A stretch of 8,347 nt of DNA from JBDTRY01 sp039931435 (GCA_039931435.1 JBDTRY010000175.1:1-8347); one strand, 5' to 3'; shown: positions 1 to 6,800, counted from the first letter of the stretch. Translations and numbers: made by a program. The notes: a model not told the origin generated them from the sequence alone.

Positions 1-1821
1 CTAGGGAATGAATCCCCGGATCGTCCGAACCTTCAGTCCTGGCTGACCCACCTCCACCTCCACCGTCCGGTATTTTGCATCGTTCTTTCCCGACTGCGTG
101 TAGTAGCTCACCAGATACTGCGACCGCAATTCCTTCTCCAGCTGGTGGTAGGCGTCCGGCAGGTCTTTGACGTCCTTTACAAAGTACACGACGCCACCCG
201 TCTCGGCGGCCAGCGACTTCATCTTTGAGTTGGCCGAAAAATCGAGCGACGACAGTGCGATGCCGATGAAGTACAACGGCACGCGGGCTGAACGCACGTA
301 TTGCAGCATGTCCTCGTAGTTCAACCTGGATGTGGTGTCTTCCCCATCGGTGACGATGATCAGCGCCTTCCGTCCGGAGACCGTCCGGAAGCGATACAGC
401 CCGCTGACGATGGCGTCGTACAGAGCGGTTCCCCCCTCAGCGGCCGGCATGGCGCTGGCCTGTGCGGCCAGGGCATTGGCGTCATTGACAAAGGGAGTGA
501 AGGCACTGGGATCGAACGAGAAAGCACCGAAGAAACCGCGGTCCCGCGGAGTGAGAATATCCCTGAAGAAACTGATCGCCGCGGATCGGGCCTGCTCAAT
601 GCGCGGTTGCATACTTCCGGAGTGATCCACAAGCACGCCGACGCTGATGGGCAGATCGCTGGAGAAGCCGAAGCTCGTGATTTTCTGCGGCTTTTTGTCT
701 TCGAAGACTTTGAAGTCTTCCTTCTTCAATGTACTCACGGGGTTGCCGGCGGCATCGACGACGGAAACCGGCAGCTCGACCAGATTCACTTCGATTTCTT
801 CCATGTAGCGACTGCCGTCGAGATAGCTGAGGTCCGACGCTTCATAGTTCGTCTCATCGACGACGGAGGCGCGGACGAACTCCACACCCTTCAAGCGCGC
901 GTTCGGAATGTCGACGGCGTAGGGCGGGCGTTTCCAGTCGAATAGCTTCACGTCCCCGGCGTACAACTCGACGGTCTTCAACTCCAGATTCTTCGGATTC
1001 TGCACAGAGAGCTTGAAGTGAGAAACGTCATCCGGCGTCACCGTTCGTGTGATCTTCACTTCCAGCGGTGTCTCACGTTCATTGACCAGCCAGGCGTCGG
1101 CATCAACGTAGCGGCCGGAATGGTCGTAGCCAATCACCTTCACTTCCACCCGTTTCGGCAGGCGCCCGAGGTCGAGCTCGGTCCGGAAAGGTGGTGAGTT
1201 TTTGGTGAAGATCTTCTTCCCTTCGACGTAGAACTCCACGCGCTCGACCGGCGGCTTGGTCTGTACTTCGACCGTGAAAAGATTCAGCGCCAGGTCCCGG
1301 CGCGGAGGCACGATCTTCACCGCCCCGGTCACTTCCGGAACCGCTCCCTCGGCAATGATTCCCTCAGCTCCGTCCTCCGCTGAGGCGATGTAGGGCTTGT
1401 TGGTTTTCACAACGTCGAAGGTCTTGCTGTCTTTCGTCAGCAGCATCGGAGCTGCCTCCGCTTCGAAGGGAATCAGCAAACGAGCTTCCACCGTCCCGCT
1501 TCCCACGGCAAAAGTCTGAATGAACGAGAACTTGTCCCGGCGGTCAGAAGGGACCTCGTAGCGGAAGTTCCTGAGGACCCTTTCCTGCTGGAGGATCGAG
1601 CCCTGAACAACCAGGGGCGTTTCGGCGGGAAGTGTGTCCGAAACACGCAGGCGCAGGCTGACGCGCATGACCACTCCGGCATCGTTATCGCCGAGTGGCG
1701 TGGCATCGATGGTCAGCTCGCTCGCCGCCGAATCGGCCTTCGCGGCAGTCGCGGTCTGGGCGGAAAGAGTTGTGGCAGAGAAAAGGAGGAAGGTGAAGAC
1801 GAGCAGCGACGGCGTGCGCAT
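1..1821 (-). CDS. Secreted VWA-domain protein (Acidobacteria VWFA-related family)
   Basis: This is a complete 606-residue protein; the window begins exactly at its stop codon (TAG on the minus strand). The N-terminus is a signal peptide: a short basic start, a hydrophobic run over about residues 5-19, and a likely cleavage after LSA (about 21), so it should be exported. The middle holds two divergent Ig-like modules (about 188-250 and 278-340) sharing a VE-x-Y...K-x-F...PP-[FY] pattern. The C-terminal half (about 346-606) is a VWA domain with a complete MIDAS metal site: DHSGS (D399, S401, S403), GGT (T465) and TDGED (D492). Before it, the stretch VSVVDAAGNPV...DFKVFEDKK is typical of the acidobacterial VWFA-related family. 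Such domains bind protein ligands through a divalent cation; the ligand is unknown. The ATG at 1821 is chosen because the signal peptide follows directly. An AAGGGA lies 13 nt upstream, a rather long spacing. It is divergent from the mobB operon. Family assignment is strong; function is not known. Confidence 0.9.
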   Translation of the reverse strand: MRTPSLLVFTFLLFSATTLSAQTATAAKADSAASELTIDATPLGDNDAGVVMRVSLRLRVSDTLPAETPLVVQGSILQQERVLRNFRYEVPSDRRDKFSFIQTFAVGSGTVEARLLIPFEAEAAPMLLTKDSKTFDVVKTNKPYIASAEDGAEGIIAEGAVPEVTGAVKIVPPRRDLALNLFTVEVQTKPPVERVEFYVEGKKIFTKNSPPFRTELDLGRLPKRVEVKVIGYDHSGRYVDADAWLVNERETPLEVKITRTVTPDDVSHFKLSVQNPKNLELKTVELYAGDVKLFDWKRPPYAVDIPNARLKGVEFVRASVVDETNYEASDLSYLDGSRYMEEIEVNLVELPVSVVDAAGNPVSTLKKEDFKVFEDKKPQKITSFGFSSDLPISVGVLVDHSGSMQPRIEQARSAAISFFRDILTPRDRGFFGAFSFDPSAFTPFVNDANALAAQASAMPAAEGGTALYDAIVSGLYRFRTVSGRKALIIVTDGEDTTSRLNYEDMLQYVRSARVPLYFIGIALSSLDFSANSKMKSLAAETGGVVYFVKDVKDLPDAYHQLEKELRSQYLVSYYTQSGKNDAKYRTVEVEVGQPGLKVRTIRGFIP

Positions 1822-1838
1822 GTCGCCGATAACGTCCC

Positions 1839-1865
1839 TTTGCCCCCGGCGATTTCGGGGGCAAA
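1839..1865. repeat. Perfect 10-bp inverted repeat between divergent genes
   Basis: TTTGCCCCCG (1839-1848) and CGGGGGCAAA (1856-1865) are exact reverse complements separated by a 7-nt loop. The element starts 17 bp upstream of the VWA gene's ATG and 111 bp before the mobB start. Read on the minus strand, its last AAA overlaps the AAAGGGA that may serve as the VWA ribosome binding site, so a folded transcript could hide part of that site. As DNA it could equally be an operator for a dimeric regulator. There is no T-tract on either side, so a terminator is unlikely. The symmetry is seen directly; the role is inference. Confidence 0.5.
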
Positions 1866-1950
1866 CGGACTGTCACGAGCCTGTTACATGGCAAACACGG
1901 CTCCAGGGCTGCGCCACGATTCCGCCCCCGTCGAAACTCAGGGAACTCCG

Positions 1951-1989
1951 ATGAAGACGCCCGAGCTTCCGATAAGATGCACGGAATGA
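1951..1989 (+). CDS. Possible 12-codon leader ORF upstream of mobB
   Basis: An ATG at 1951 is preceded by CAGGGA (1939-1944), six bases away, which is a better Shine-Dalgarno sequence than any I see before the mobB ATG. The frame encodes MKTPELPIRCTE and stops at TGA 1987-1989. That stop overlaps a second in-frame mobB ATG (1986) in the same ATGA arrangement used at all four later junctions of the operon. A leader peptide that feeds ribosomes to mobB is therefore possible. A 12-codon ORF can easily occur by chance, and nothing in the peptide (no codon run) suggests attenuation. Confidence 0.2.
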   Translation: MKTPELPIRCTE

Positions 1990-2519
1990 CCTCGAGGCGC
2001 ACGCCGGTGGCCCTGGTGGGCCCGTCGGGAGCAGGCAAGACGTCCGTCATCGCTTCGTTGATCGGCCATTACAGCCGTCGAGGTGATTCGGTGAGTGTGA
2101 TCAAGCACTCCCATCACGAGCTTTCCCATGCTCCCCGCGGCGATACCGAAGTGTTTCTCGACGCCGGGGCCACCGAAGCCATTCTTGCCTCCGGCCGCCG
2201 CGCAGTTGCGTTTCGTCGCGCTCCCGTGCGTTTCAGCTTTCTATGGGACTTTGAGGAAATCTTCCTTCTTCCGGCCATGACGGTTTCCAGCATCGTGCTC
2301 ATCGAGGGCTTCAAGTCCGTTCAACTCTGGCCCCGTCTGTTTGTCTCCCGCGAAGGCATCCGGGCTCCGGCCCTCACCGATGAAGCAGCGGCCGGTGAAG
2401 CGGCGAGCGCCGAGTTGGGGGTCGGGCGCGGAGCGAAGAATCCCTCCGGTGACGCAACGTTCCTGCCCGGCCAGATAGCAGAGCTGGCGGCGTTTATCGA
2501 TAGAATCACGGCCCGATGA
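1977..2519 (+). CDS. mobB: Molybdopterin-guanine dinucleotide biosynthesis protein B (MobB)
   Basis: A 180-residue P-loop GTP-binding protein of the MobB family, which assists MobA in attaching GMP to molybdopterin to form the bis-MGD cofactor in the cytoplasm. Visible motifs are the Walker A GPSGAGKT (residues 15-22), the family motif VIKHSHH (41-47), GDTEVFLDAGA (55-65), and the Walker B-like VLIEGFK (107-113). Length is normal for MobB. Two starts are possible: ATG 1977, or ATG 1986 (giving MTSRRTPVALVG, 177 residues). The second puts the P-loop nearer the usual position and forms an ATGA overlap with a small upstream ORF; neither has a strong ribosome binding site. It heads a five-gene run and overlaps the next gene by 4 bp. 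No mobA, moe gene or molybdoenzyme lies in the window, so its link with serine genes may be only operon position. Family call is firm; start is uncertain. Confidence 0.88.
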   Translation: MHGMTSRRTPVALVGPSGAGKTSVIASLIGHYSRRGDSVSVIKHSHHELSHAPRGDTEVFLDAGATEAILASGRRAVAFRRAPVRFSFLWDFEEIFLLPAMTVSSIVLIEGFKSVQLWPRLFVSREGIRAPALTDEAAAGEAASAELGVGRGAKNPSGDATFLPGQIAELAAFIDRITAR

Positions 2520-3214
2520 CCCCATCCGAACGGTCTTACAAATCGATCGTGTTCGATCTGGACGGTACGCTTGTGGATTCGTACCTGGCGCTGACACGAG
2601 CCATCAATCGTGCCCGTGGTGAATTCGGAATCGACGAACTCTCAGGCGAGCAGATCCGGCTCATGGTTGGTGAGGGTGTCGAGATTCTACTGGAGCGTGC
2701 CTTCGCTCCCCACCCTCTTCCGGACGGCGCGCGCGATCTGTTCGAAAACACCTACGACGAAATCTGTTGTGAAGAATCGCGGATCCTCGACGATGTCGAA
2801 CGAACTCTCGCCATTCTCACGGATCGCGGTTTCCCCATGGCGGTCTGCACGAACAAGCCCACCGGATTTTCCGTGAAGATTCTCCGGCATCTGAACCTGG
2901 CCGGGCATTTCAGAGCAGTGGTCGGTCCCGATCTGGCCGGAACCCGCAAACCGGACGGAGCTCACCTCCTTCACGCCCTCTCGTTCCTCGGCGCCGGCCC
3001 GGATGAGGCGCTCTACGTGGGAGACATGGTTCTCGATGTCCTCGCAGCCCGAAATGCGGGGATGGATGTGGCCGTCGTGGCCACAGGTTCCTGCAGCGCC
3101 AGCGAGTTAGTGAGCGCGGATCCCGATTATTTTCTCGGTCGTTTCTCGGATGTGCTGGACGTCCTCCATGCCAGTGAGCCGGAAAGAGGGCCGCATGGGG
3201 ACTGGCCTGCATGA
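2516..3214 (+). CDS. gph: HAD-family phosphatase, phosphoglycolate phosphatase-like
   Basis: A 232-residue HAD hydrolase of the Gph type. All four HAD motifs are present: DLDGT (nucleophile D14, acid D16), TN (T112), K145 in RKPDG, and GD-x-x-x-D (D170, D174). The VDSYLALTRAINRARGEFG segment after motif I opens the helical cap typical of phosphoglycolate phosphatases, and the length fits. Gph removes phosphate from 2-phosphoglycolate to give glycolate, but HAD proteins of this type vary in substrate, so the exact one is not certain. The start ATG overlaps the mobB stop by 4 bp (ATGA) and its own stop overlaps the next start in the same way, implying translational coupling. Its place beside a glyoxylate-type aminotransferase fits glycolate/glyoxylate salvage; alternatives are pyrophosphatase or general sugar-phosphate phosphatase. 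The last 15 or so residues (EPERGPHGDWPA) look like an unstructured tail. Confidence 0.82.
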   Translation: MTPSERSYKSIVFDLDGTLVDSYLALTRAINRARGEFGIDELSGEQIRLMVGEGVEILLERAFAPHPLPDGARDLFENTYDEICCEESRILDDVERTLAILTDRGFPMAVCTNKPTGFSVKILRHLNLAGHFRAVVGPDLAGTRKPDGAHLLHALSFLGAGPDEALYVGDMVLDVLAARNAGMDVAVVATGSCSASELVSADPDYFLGRFSDVLDVLHASEPERGPHGDWPA

Positions 3215-3864
3215 AACCCGCGTTCGCTCTGGTATTTTTCGACGTCGACTCCACTCTGGTAACGTTCGAAGGGGTCGACTGGCTGGCCGATGGCAATCCC
3301 GAGGTGCGCGCGCTCACGGAGTCAGCCATGAACGGCCGGATCCCGGTCGAGGAAGTCTACGGACGGCGCCTCGACCTGATCCGGCCCAGCCGTTCCCGGA
3401 TCGAGGAACTCGCCGCCGAGTATCAGCGGCGACTGCTGTCGGATGCCGAGGTTGTCGTCGCCCAGCTGCGCGAAGCCGGCGTGGACGTTCATCTCATCAC
3501 TGGTGGAATCGAACAGGCCGTGGCGCCACTGGCGGCGAAGCTCGGTTTGGCCCCCCGGTCTCTGCACGCTGTCCGGCTGCAGTTCGACGACGCCGGGGAG
3601 TACGTGGACTTCGACCGTCGCTCGTTTCTTGCAAAAAGCGGCGGGAAGGAGATCGTGCTGCGCGATGTCCGCGCCCAATCTCACGGAAGAGCGGCATTCG
3701 TGGGTGATGGTATGACCGATGCGGAAGCCCGCAACGCCGTCGACCTTTTCATAGGATTCGGCGGCGTTACAATCCGCGAGCGGGTTCGGGAAGTCGCTGA
3801 GTTTTACATCACCGAGCCCCGGCTTTCACCAATTCTTCCGCTGATTCTGAAAGGCGACCAATGA
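3211..3864 (+). CDS. serB: Phosphoserine phosphatase, eukaryotic PSPH-like (HAD-IB)
   Basis: A 217-residue HAD phosphatase that most likely converts O-phospho-L-serine to L-serine, the last step of serine synthesis. Motif I is DVDST (nucleophile D11, acid D13), followed by EGVDWLA. Motif II is TGG (T97 replaces the usual serine), then SGGK (K146) and GDGMTD (D166, D170). Aligned by memory to human PSPH, the substrate residues E29, M52 and R65 correspond to E20, M40 and R53 here. The C-terminal DLFIGFGG...IRERV...FYIT also follows the human enzyme rather than classical bacterial SerB, and there is no N-terminal ACT domain. It overlaps both neighbours by 4 bp and sits directly before an aminotransferase and serA, which strongly supports the role. 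A different phosphomonoester substrate cannot be excluded from sequence alone. Confidence 0.87.
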   Translation: MKPAFALVFFDVDSTLVTFEGVDWLADGNPEVRALTESAMNGRIPVEEVYGRRLDLIRPSRSRIEELAAEYQRRLLSDAEVVVAQLREAGVDVHLITGGIEQAVAPLAAKLGLAPRSLHAVRLQFDDAGEYVDFDRRSFLAKSGGKEIVLRDVRAQSHGRAAFVGDGMTDAEARNAVDLFIGFGGVTIRERVREVAEFYITEPRLSPILPLILKGDQ

Positions 3865-4943
3865 ACGACGAGGACTTCTGCAGATACTTCATCCCCGGAC
3901 CGACCTGGGTCCGTCCGGAGATCCTGCAGGAAATGACCCACCCCATGATCAGTCACCGCAGCGGCGAGTTCCGTGAGTTGATGCGCAGGATCATCCCCAA
4001 TCTCAAAACACTTTTTCAGACGAAGCAGCGGGCCTTCATCGCCACATCCTCCGGCACGGGCCTGCTCGAGGGAGCTCTGCTCAACACCGTTCCCCGCCGC
4101 GTGCTAGTCACGACCTGCGGGGCCTTTTCGGAGCGATGGCTGGCGATCGCCGAACAGCTCGGCGTGGAAGTCGATCACCTCAGCGTCCCCTGGGGACAGG
4201 CGATCGATCCCGATCTTCTGGCGACCCGTTTCACGGGCCGCCGCTATCACTACGATGCCGTAACGATTACGCACAACGAAACGTCGACCGGTGTCATCAA
4301 CGATCTGAAAGCGCTGGCCGAAGTCGTCCGGAACGAGTCCCGGGACACACTCATTCTCGTTGACGCCGTCTCGTCGCTTGCTTCGGCTCCGGTGCTCTTC
4401 GATGAATGGGGGCTCGATGTCTGTCTTGCCAGCACTCAGAAGGGTGTGGCCATGCCCCCGGGGCTGACTCTGTTCGCAGTCTCCGACCGCGCCCTGCAGG
4501 CCGCAGAAAAGAAACCTTACCGAGGCACCTATTTCGATTTTCTCGAATACGACAAACAGACCAGCAACGACGGCTCCGTGTTCACCCCGTCCATTCCGCA
4601 CTACTACGCACTGGACCGCCAACTGGACGCGATCGTCAATCAGGAGACTCTGGAGAAACGCTGGGAACGGCATTCGCAGATGCAGCGGATGACCGTGAAG
4701 AAACTGGAAGGGATCGCAGATCTCGCCGCTCCTGCCGCTCATGCGTCGCCCTCGGTGAGTGCGCTGCTGCCGAAGCACAAGTCAGCGGAGGCCGTCCTCG
4801 CCGAAATGCGCGCCCGTGGCTACACGCTGGGTTCGGGTTATGGCCAGTGGAAACAGGACACGTTCCGCATCGGGCACATGGGGGACATTACATTGCCATC
4901 ACTGGAAGCAATGCTCGACGTACTCCGCGAAGTGGCTGCATGA
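3861..4943 (+). CDS. Class V PLP aminotransferase, probable phosphoserine aminotransferase (alanine/serine-glyoxylate family)
   Basis: A 360-residue fold-type I PLP enzyme. It opens with YFIPGPTWVRPEI and a HPMISHRSGEF motif (residues 27-37) characteristic of alanine-glyoxylate and serine-glyoxylate aminotransferases and their relatives. SSGTG (63-67) would bind the cofactor phosphate, D168 in LVDAVSS contacts the pyridine nitrogen, K194 in STQKG is the Schiff-base lysine, and R336 in FRIGHMG binds the substrate carboxylate. It is not classical SerC in sequence. The ATG overlaps the previous stop by 4 bp and has a good AAGG six bases upstream. Lying between a phosphoserine phosphatase and serA, the missing middle enzyme of the pathway is its obvious job: 3-phosphohydroxypyruvate plus glutamate to phosphoserine. 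That is inference; serine- or alanine-glyoxylate transamination is the main alternative, and the enzyme could do both. Confidence 0.85.
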   Translation: MNDEDFCRYFIPGPTWVRPEILQEMTHPMISHRSGEFRELMRRIIPNLKTLFQTKQRAFIATSSGTGLLEGALLNTVPRRVLVTTCGAFSERWLAIAEQLGVEVDHLSVPWGQAIDPDLLATRFTGRRYHYDAVTITHNETSTGVINDLKALAEVVRNESRDTLILVDAVSSLASAPVLFDEWGLDVCLASTQKGVAMPPGLTLFAVSDRALQAAEKKPYRGTYFDFLEYDKQTSNDGSVFTPSIPHYYALDRQLDAIVNQETLEKRWERHSQMQRMTVKKLEGIADLAAPAAHASPSVSALLPKHKSAEAVLAEMRARGYTLGSGYGQWKQDTFRIGHMGDITLPSLEAMLDVLREVAA

Positions 4944-6538
4944 GCAAGGCACCCGGACCGTATCGCGTTCTGGTGACGGACACCCTCGCTGACGCCGGGC
5001 TGGCGATTCTCAGGGCAGCGGAAGACGTCGATCTCGACTACCGCCCAGGATTGAAAGGCGAGGAGCTGCTCGAGGCTGTCCGGCAATGTGACGCACTGAT
5101 CAGTCGAAGCGGTACGGCCGTGACGCGGGAGCTCGTCAACGCCGGAAAGCGCATGCGCATCGTCGGTCGGGCCGGTGTAGGCCTGGACAACGTCGACGTA
5201 CCCGCGGCCACGGAGCGCGGCGTCCTGGTGATCAACGCTCCCACCGCAAACATCCTCTCGGCAACGGAGCACACCATGGCTCTCATGCTCGCCGTCTGCC
5301 GCAATCTTCCGGACGCCAACGCTTCCGTGAAGAGGAACGAGTGGTTGCGCTCGAAATTCATGGGTATCGAGCTCAATGGCAAAACGCTGGGCATCATCGG
5401 ACTGGGGAGAATCGGCAGCCGCGTTTCCATCAGGGCAAAAGCCTTCGGCATGAAAGTCATCGCCTTCGATCCCTACATCGCTCCGACCGTGGCCGAGAAG
5501 CTGGGCGTGGACTTCGTCTCTTTCGAGCGCCTGCTGCAGGACTCGGACGTGATCACGGTGCACACGCCTCTGACGGACGAGACCCGGGGAATGATTCAGG
5601 CAGCGGACATCGAACGGATGAAAGAGGGAGTGGTCCTCATCAACTGCGCCCGCGGCGGAATCTACGACGAAGCTTCGCTGGCGGAGGGACTGAGGTCCGG
5701 CCGCGTGGCCGCGGCGGCAGTTGACGTTTTCACCGAAGAACCGCCACCACCCGACCATCCGCTTCTCACGGCGCCGAACATCGTCCTCACTCCGCACATC
5801 GGCGCGAACACGATCGAAGCCCAGGACCGCGTAGCCATCCAGACCTCGGAGATGGTCGTGGAGGCGCTTCGAGGATCGATTTTCGTTTCCGCGGTCAATC
5901 TGCCCTTCGAGGGGCTGACCGATTCGAACGCCGCGCCGCTGATCAACCTCTCCGAAAAGATCGGAGTTTTTGCCGCACAGCTCCTGAACGAGCCAGCCGA
6001 GCGTGTCAGCGTAGAGCTCTGGGGAATCGACGAGAGGTTTCTGCGCATTCTGTCCGTGGCTTCCTTGAAAGGTCTGCTCAGCCAGCGGCTGAGTGACTCG
6101 GTCAACTTCGTCAACGCCGAGTCCATCGCCGAGAACCGGGGAATCCATCTCAGCTCCACGATTCATCCGACGCCGGTCGATTACACAAACCTCATCACTC
6201 TGCGCGTCGGTTCGGCAAATGACGAGGTCTGTGTTTCGGGCACGCTCTTCTCCGAAAAGAATGGCCGGATCGTCGCCGTCAACAATTTTCGGGTCGAGTT
6301 CCGGCCGGAAGGCTACCTGCTGTACATGGTGAACCGGGATGTGCCGGGCGTGGTCGGCAAGATCGGGTCCATTCTCGGCGACCGCGACATCAACATAGCT
6401 GAGTACAACCTGGCTCGAAACAAGAACGCCAACCTGGCCATGGCAGTGGTCACCATCGACTCGGCACCGGACGCCGAGACTCTGAATTTCCTTCGCTCCT
6501 CGAAAGAAATGAAAGACCTGCGCCTGATCAAGCTGTGA
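4940..6538 (+). CDS. serA: D-3-phosphoglycerate dehydrogenase, long form with ACT domain
   Basis: A 532-residue enzyme that oxidises 3-phosphoglycerate to 3-phosphohydroxypyruvate with NAD+, the first committed step of serine synthesis. An N-terminal substrate domain contains GRAGVGLDNVD (76-86). The Rossmann domain has GLGRIG (154-159) and D177 in FDPY for NAD. The catalytic set is R238 (NCARGG), E267 (TEEPP) and H286 (TPHIGA). An intervening (ASB-like) domain follows over about 325-450, and a C-terminal ACT domain (about 459-532, VNRDVPGVVGKIGSIL) probably senses serine for feedback inhibition. Length matches the long-form family. The frame is open for 178 codons upstream, but that part overlaps the aminotransferase and encodes nothing SerA-like. 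The ATG at 4940 gives the standard N-terminus and the same 4-bp ATGA overlap as the rest of the operon. No key residue is missing. Confidence 0.95.
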   Translation: MSKAPGPYRVLVTDTLADAGLAILRAAEDVDLDYRPGLKGEELLEAVRQCDALISRSGTAVTRELVNAGKRMRIVGRAGVGLDNVDVPAATERGVLVINAPTANILSATEHTMALMLAVCRNLPDANASVKRNEWLRSKFMGIELNGKTLGIIGLGRIGSRVSIRAKAFGMKVIAFDPYIAPTVAEKLGVDFVSFERLLQDSDVITVHTPLTDETRGMIQAADIERMKEGVVLINCARGGIYDEASLAEGLRSGRVAAAAVDVFTEEPPPPDHPLLTAPNIVLTPHIGANTIEAQDRVAIQTSEMVVEALRGSIFVSAVNLPFEGLTDSNAAPLINLSEKIGVFAAQLLNEPAERVSVELWGIDERFLRILSVASLKGLLSQRLSDSVNFVNAESIAENRGIHLSSTIHPTPVDYTNLITLRVGSANDEVCVSGTLFSEKNGRIVAVNNFRVEFRPEGYLLYMVNRDVPGVVGKIGSILGDRDINIAEYNLARNKNANLAMAVVTIDSAPDAETLNFLRSSKEMKDLRLIKL

Positions 6539-6570
6539 ATGATCCCGCTATCGGGTGAGGCGACATCCGC

Positions 6571-6586
6571 GCGCGGGTAGCCGCGC
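6571..6586 (+). terminator. Candidate terminator hairpin after serA
   Basis: GCGCGG-GTAG-CCGCGC forms a perfect 6-bp GC stem with a 4-nt loop, 32 nt past the serA stop. The sequence after it (CAGATATTCCGTGTTTCTC) is only loosely T-rich and has no U-tract, so this is at best a weak intrinsic terminator for the five-gene operon. Confidence 0.3.
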
Positions 6587-6687
6587 CAGATATTCCGTGT
6601 TTCTCTGGCACCTCTCCAGGGTGGAAATCGGGAGCGTGGGATCGGCGCAGGCGCAGGCGTCCTGGACATGGCCGATTGCCATGGCGT

Positions 6688-6800
6688 GTCATCCTGAAGC
6701 GTCGAGCGAAGGATCTCTCCTACCTTCCCGGTTGCTACGCGAGGAAGGGCACCATTCTCGTGGACGAGATCCCTCAGTCGCTGCGCTCTCTCAGGATGAC
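6688..6800. repeat. REP/MITE-like palindromic intergenic element
   Basis: The outer arms are GTCATCCTGA (6688-6697) and its exact reverse complement TCAGGATGAC (6791-6800). Further in, GGATCTC (6711-6717) pairs with GAGATCC (6766-6772), and between these the two arms carry related GCGAGCGAA- and TCGCTGCGCTC-like segments that pair imperfectly. A second inner stem, CCTTCC (6723-6728) with GGAAGG (6743-6748), lies in the loop. The consensus resembles the GTCATCCTGAGCGAAGCGAAGGATCT repeats (split here: GTCATCCTGAGCG, then AAGCGAAGGATCT) that I recall as abundant between genes in Acidobacteria and some other bacteria. Nothing in it codes for a transposase and I see no clear target-site duplication. 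A non-autonomous, REP-type origin is inferred; it may also act as a transcription stop or mRNA-stabilising hairpin behind serA. Confidence 0.7.

Noticed and set aside
301..945. 214-codon plus-strand frame within the VWA gene
   Set aside because: The minus-strand frame has a signal peptide and full MIDAS motifs; the plus-strand translation has no recognisable features.
1860..1896. GGCAAAC direct repeat (1860-1866 and 1890-1896) as a regulator site
   Set aside because: Only 7 bases, and one copy is part of the inverted repeat; not enough to call an operator.
4406..4939. Open frame continuing 178 codons upstream of serA, suggesting a longer 710-residue protein
   Set aside because: It overlaps the well-supported aminotransferase in another frame, its translation is arginine-rich with no family signature, and the ATG at 4940 gives the normal SerA N-terminus and the ATGA overlap.
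4838..6166. 442-codon open frame on the minus strand within serA
   Set aside because: It mirrors the codon structure of a strongly conserved GC-rich gene on the opposite strand, shows no recognisable domain and has no gene context.
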